10,302 nt of DNA, from contig PDHQ01000725.1 of the NCBI GenBank assembly GCA_003339415.1, positions 1-10,302 on the forward strand. The letters are read 5' to 3'. Positions 6,766-10,302 of the stretch are shown here, piece by piece. How positions within the stretch are numbered: the stretch's first letter is position 1; every line of letters begins with the position of its first letter. The translations under genes were made by a program, and so were the position numbers. Below the pieces are notes generated by a model. The model saw nothing but the letters and a program-made list of their open reading frames with translations, was not told where the DNA came from and made no database searches. Origin of the DNA: Ophiocordyceps camponoti-saundersi (nom. inval.) (Eukaryota > Ascomycota > Sordariomycetes > Hypocreales > Ophiocordycipitaceae).

Positions 6766-7203
6766 TAACTTTCTATCCTTATAGCGAAAGTAAAATTAGC
6801 CCTTAGCCTTTCGGGCCGTTTTATTATTAGCCTCCGCCTTAGCTTTTATTTCGAGCCTCGACTTCGCTACTATAATCGCCTCCTTTTAGAAGGAATAAAT
6901 CTCTCTATTTAAATTAGATCTTTTATTAACTAATAAAATATCTTAAGGTAAATATCTTAGCGAGATCGGAGCTAATAAACTAGTTATTAGTATAGTACTT
7001 TAGCGGGGGAAAAAGGATACCCTAAGTAAGCGCAGTAGATACCTAAAGGGCGTAACTTCTTATATAACTAAAGTCTTTAACTAATATAAGGGGGGATCTC
7101 TAGCTATAAGGGGAAGAGCCGTATAGTAATTCTCTATAGGGAAAATAATAAGGAGTTAGTTCTCTATATAAAGATAAGAGAAAAAAGTAATATAAAGGTG
7201 GAA

Positions 7204-8662
7204 ACTATTTAATTAAATACTAAAGATTTCGAAAAAGGTATTTAAATTAGTAATTTATAATATAAAAGTATAAAGTTTAAAATAAAGTTATAATTCCGTT
7301 TAATAGAGTTTTTACTATAAGTCCTCTCTAAGACTTAACTTATAATATACGACTTTTATTATAGCTCTAAAGATAAGGTTAAGGGCTAATTACTTACTTA
7401 ATTCGTCCTCTTTCGAGGGAAACTAATCTATACTATATACCTAGTAATAGCCCCTATCTTAGCTTAACTACCCTCGTATATTAACCCTCGGCAGCTCTTA
7501 GGAAAAGAAGAAAGGGTTTAGGAACTATTTAATTAAATTTTTTATAAGTCCCTAATAATTCCCTAGCTAAGGTAGGCGCTTATATTTCTTTCGGCGTCCC
7601 TATCTCCGCCGCTAAACTCCTCCCTAAGCGCGTGCCGTAATAATAAGTAATTAGCCCTTTTTCTCGGTAATAACTAACTTTTTCTTATAACTTAAATAAG
7701 GTACGTATAAGCGCGATAAAATAAAGGCGGAAAGGACTCTTCGTAAAGGAAATAATAAAGGAAACTCTAGTTACTTCTCCTTAGGGTCTAACCCTTAGAT
7801 CCGTCGACTCTAGCGTTCGCGCTAACCGCCCGCTAGTAGCATATCTCTCTTAGGTCCCTTCTCTCGCTCCCGTTATTACTTAATTAAATAGTTATCGATA
7901 GCCTTATCGATCTCGGCCTATATATTAGGGTATATAAGCCCCGGGGGCTATAAGCTAATAAAAGAACTAGTCTTCGGGATTATTAGGATTATCTTCGGTT
8001 CTTAAAGCTAGTCTCTAATAAATACGCGTCCGGTATATATTATAATAGATCCGGCCGTATTAAATACGATATACCTTCCTTATCGTATACGTCCGTAACT
8101 CTTAGTTTAAGTTATATAATTTTTATAACGCTTAACCCCTCTAACCCTAAAGCTAAGCGGGTTTAGGTTAATTAGTTCTTAGCCTATACTTATAGCTATA
8201 AGTCCTTCGCTAGGCTAAACTATAAGGTTCTTACTTAAGGTAAAATAAGTAAAGCGTATTAATTTTAGCATTCCTACGTCTTTTTCCTCCCCTTTTCTTT
8301 TAGGGGCTATCTTCTATAACGTAGGGTTCTTAATTAAATAGTCGCGCTTCGTTAACTTCTTTATCCTCGCGCTGCGCCTCGGAGAGAAAGCCGGCTATGT
8401 CGGGGCCGGGTTTAATCTTATAGGTATTTTCTTCCCCGTAGTAAGTTTCTTAAGCTATAATATGCCCGTTAATTCCTAAGGGATTATTTTCTTTATCCTA
8501 GTCGTTTCCTCTCTAGTTATAGCGTTATTAGGCGCCTTAGTTGCCTTATCTTCCTTCCTCGTATTCTTTATAGCGCTTATCTCTTATCTAACTCCTTCTA
8601 AAGTCGGGGGGTTTTTAGATCTAAAAGAAGATAAAAGGCTAGATATCGGAACTATTTAATTA
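7204..8662. repeat. Five dispersed copies of a 12-13 bp motif ACTATTTAATTA(A)
   Basis: Direct copies lie at 7204-7216, 7524-7536 and 8651-8662 (the last without the final A). Inverted copies lie at 7880-7892 and 8330-8342. Two intervals are about 320 bases. The copies fall in different codon phases of the long minus-strand relic (two read NYLIK or DYLIK, others do not), so a repeated peptide does not explain all of them. It may be a binding or insertion footprint, or a compositional coincidence. Confidence 0.55.
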
Positions 8663-10302
8663 TTAGTCGGGCCTTTTATAGTCTTATCCTCGGGAAGGTC
8701 CTCGTCGTTTTCCTCCCTAACCTCTTCCTCGTCTAGAGCCTTATTATCCCCGGCCCCTTTACCCCTATTAAAATCGTTAATATCGATCCCTTATAGTTCT
8801 TCCCGATCTCCCTAAGGCTATCTTCTAACTCTAGTAACGCCTAAGTATAGCACTATAATATAGCTCTTTATTATAGAGTTATTAGTAAGGGTCTTAAGCG
8901 TAATAGTTCGGTATCTTCTAAGGATCTAGTAGTAGGGGATAGTAGCCTCGGGGCATAGGCCCCTAAGCGTTATTAAGCTTACTTCTAGCTTTATTAAAAG
9001 ATCTTCGCCGCTCTCCTAGTTTCTTAATTTAAATCTATAACTATTTCCTAAAAAGTTAAACTATTCTAACTTTCGGATACCTAGTTTATTCGCCCTAATA
9101 GCATATAAGTTATTAGTTATCTAAGTAATTAATTCGTTATAGTTATTGCCGTCGCTATCCTCGGTTCGTATAGCTTAGTCTTATAAGAGAATACGGGAAT
9201 CCGGGGGGGTCTCGAGATTTTCTCTAAACTATTTAACGCTTAATCCTCGCTTATTCGATAAGCTATTAATATATACGTTAAGTTTAAGACCGATAAAGCT
9301 ACGGGCCTAGTATTATAGTATAGAAAGGGCTAGGTATCCGTATTTATACTCTCTTTTCTATCGTATCTTAGGAATAACGATAAAATTAAAGGGGCAGTCC
9401 CCCTAAAACTCGCTTAAGATATCTCTCTATACGGCTATTACCCTTTTCGATTAAGGCACTCGCCCTAGCTCTATTAAGTCGAAAAAATAGAGTACTCGGG
9501 CTTACTAATCCTAAAAGAAGCTGTTCTAATAATACTTAATATCGGTCCTATCCGCTCTAAAATTAACTATACTACTTAGAAGGGGGTAACTATTTACTTC
9601 CTACTTAAGGTTAAACTTAGGCACGATATAATAGATTTTCTTCTTAAATAGCACGTTAGTAGTCTCGTTTACGGTAATAAGTATCGTAATTATTATAGGA
9701 ATCGTGAATAGGTGCACTTTATCTTAAATTCCCCTATTTAAGATTTTTATTATAGCTCTTAGCTTAAAGCTAGTTACTTATAATCGTCTTTATATTTTAA
9801 AAATAAAACGCCTTATATTATTTACGTAGCTACTCTAATTTTAGATATTATTAAACGGGATAACGTTAGCGATCTCCTCGCTAGCTTAAAATATATATAA
9901 GTATTTAATTATATTTGCAAAAAGCTTAATATATTCCTTCGGCTAAACTATTTATTTTATAAACTAAGGGGGCTATTTATACTTAAGGGTTCGCGCGAGC
10001 TCGGGAGTTACCGCTAAGAAAGGGAGATTAAGTAACGTAGGCCCTATCGTTACTTTACTATAAAGTATCGCCGTAGTAGTAAACTTATTATTTTATTTAC
10101 TAAAAAATAGCCCTTCCGGTTTAAAGTCTACTTCCTTACTAAGCTTATAATCTAAGTCTGCTAAATCTATAATATATTTTAGTTATAATAATAGTGCGCT
10201 AAGTATAGCTTAGTTATTAAATAAATAGTTAGTTTAAAGGAAAAAGAGGGTGCGCGTGGGAAAAGAGGAAAAACGCGTCGCCTTATTTTATTATTATTTG
10301 CT

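Larger units (their letters stand above)
6740..10302 (-). pseudogene. Long RIP-degraded reading frame of unknown family (5' end off the window)
   Basis: I do not recognise the product. One minus-strand phase can be followed from the right edge to about 6740 with no frameshift. It carries about 80 stops in roughly 1,180 codons, all TAA or TAG apart from chance, which is the density expected if nearly all Gln and Trp codons became stops. In rows I compared, the two other minus phases had about 1.5 to 2 times more stops. Legible text looks protein-like: an acidic run DEEEVREENDEDLPEDK (within a 44-codon stop-free piece, 8659-8790), a basic run SPRRSARIKKLTKRDYLIKN (about 8320-8378), a 40-codon open piece at 9604-9723, and a basic Ala/Lys-rich tail KAKAEANNKTARKAKG ending at TAA near 6795. 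No helicase, DDE, RT or kinase motif is visible. Ile, Leu and Tyr are probably inflated by conversion of Met/Thr, Pro/Ser and His/Cys codons. It is possibly a transposon protein; the start lies outside or is lost. Confidence 0.42.

Overview
This window looks like heavily mutated, non-functional repeat DNA from a filamentous ascomycete fungus (Pezizomycotina). The main evidence is dinucleotide usage: TA is everywhere, CA and TG are almost gone, and CG is retained. I see about nine ATG and nine CAT trinucleotides in 10.3 kb. TGA stops are nearly absent, while TAA and TAG fill most frames. This is the known footprint of repeat-induced point mutation (RIP: C-to-T at CpA, acting on both strands of duplicated DNA). 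No intact protein gene, tRNA or rRNA gene was found. The genus cannot be named from the sequence.

Layout. Positions 1-2104 hold a higher-order satellite. Six blocks of a 36-bp minisatellite (32 units plus one fragment), each unit carrying an 18-bp near-palindrome, alternate with a 200-bp linker (four full copies; two copies cut to about 159 bp). From 2234 to 2418 a 31-bp piece of the last linker is itself amplified in tandem. Positions 2419-6340 are degenerate, TA-rich single-copy-looking DNA. They contain AT microsatellites, a partial internal duplication (3670-3825 and 4384-4525) whose two copies are mutated to different degrees, a 13-bp-armed inverted repeat (5498-5543), a 38-nt pyrimidine tract, and two weak minus-strand reading-frame relics. 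Positions 6341-6735 carry an older, more scrambled block of the same 36-bp family in the same orientation.

From about 6740 to the right edge, one minus-strand phase stays the most open of the three minus phases for roughly 1,180 codons. It has about 80 in-frame TAA/TAG codons, compatible with former Trp or Gln codons, and it includes an acidic stretch and several basic stretches. I read it as a dead gene, possibly from a transposon, of a family I do not recognise.

Taken together this is a RIP-inactivated repeat island, such as a subtelomeric, pericentromeric or transposon-graveyard region. No genes can be described as working together here. The most informative features are the mutation pattern itself (a strict context effect, and paired CG-to-TA changes) and the nested satellite architecture.
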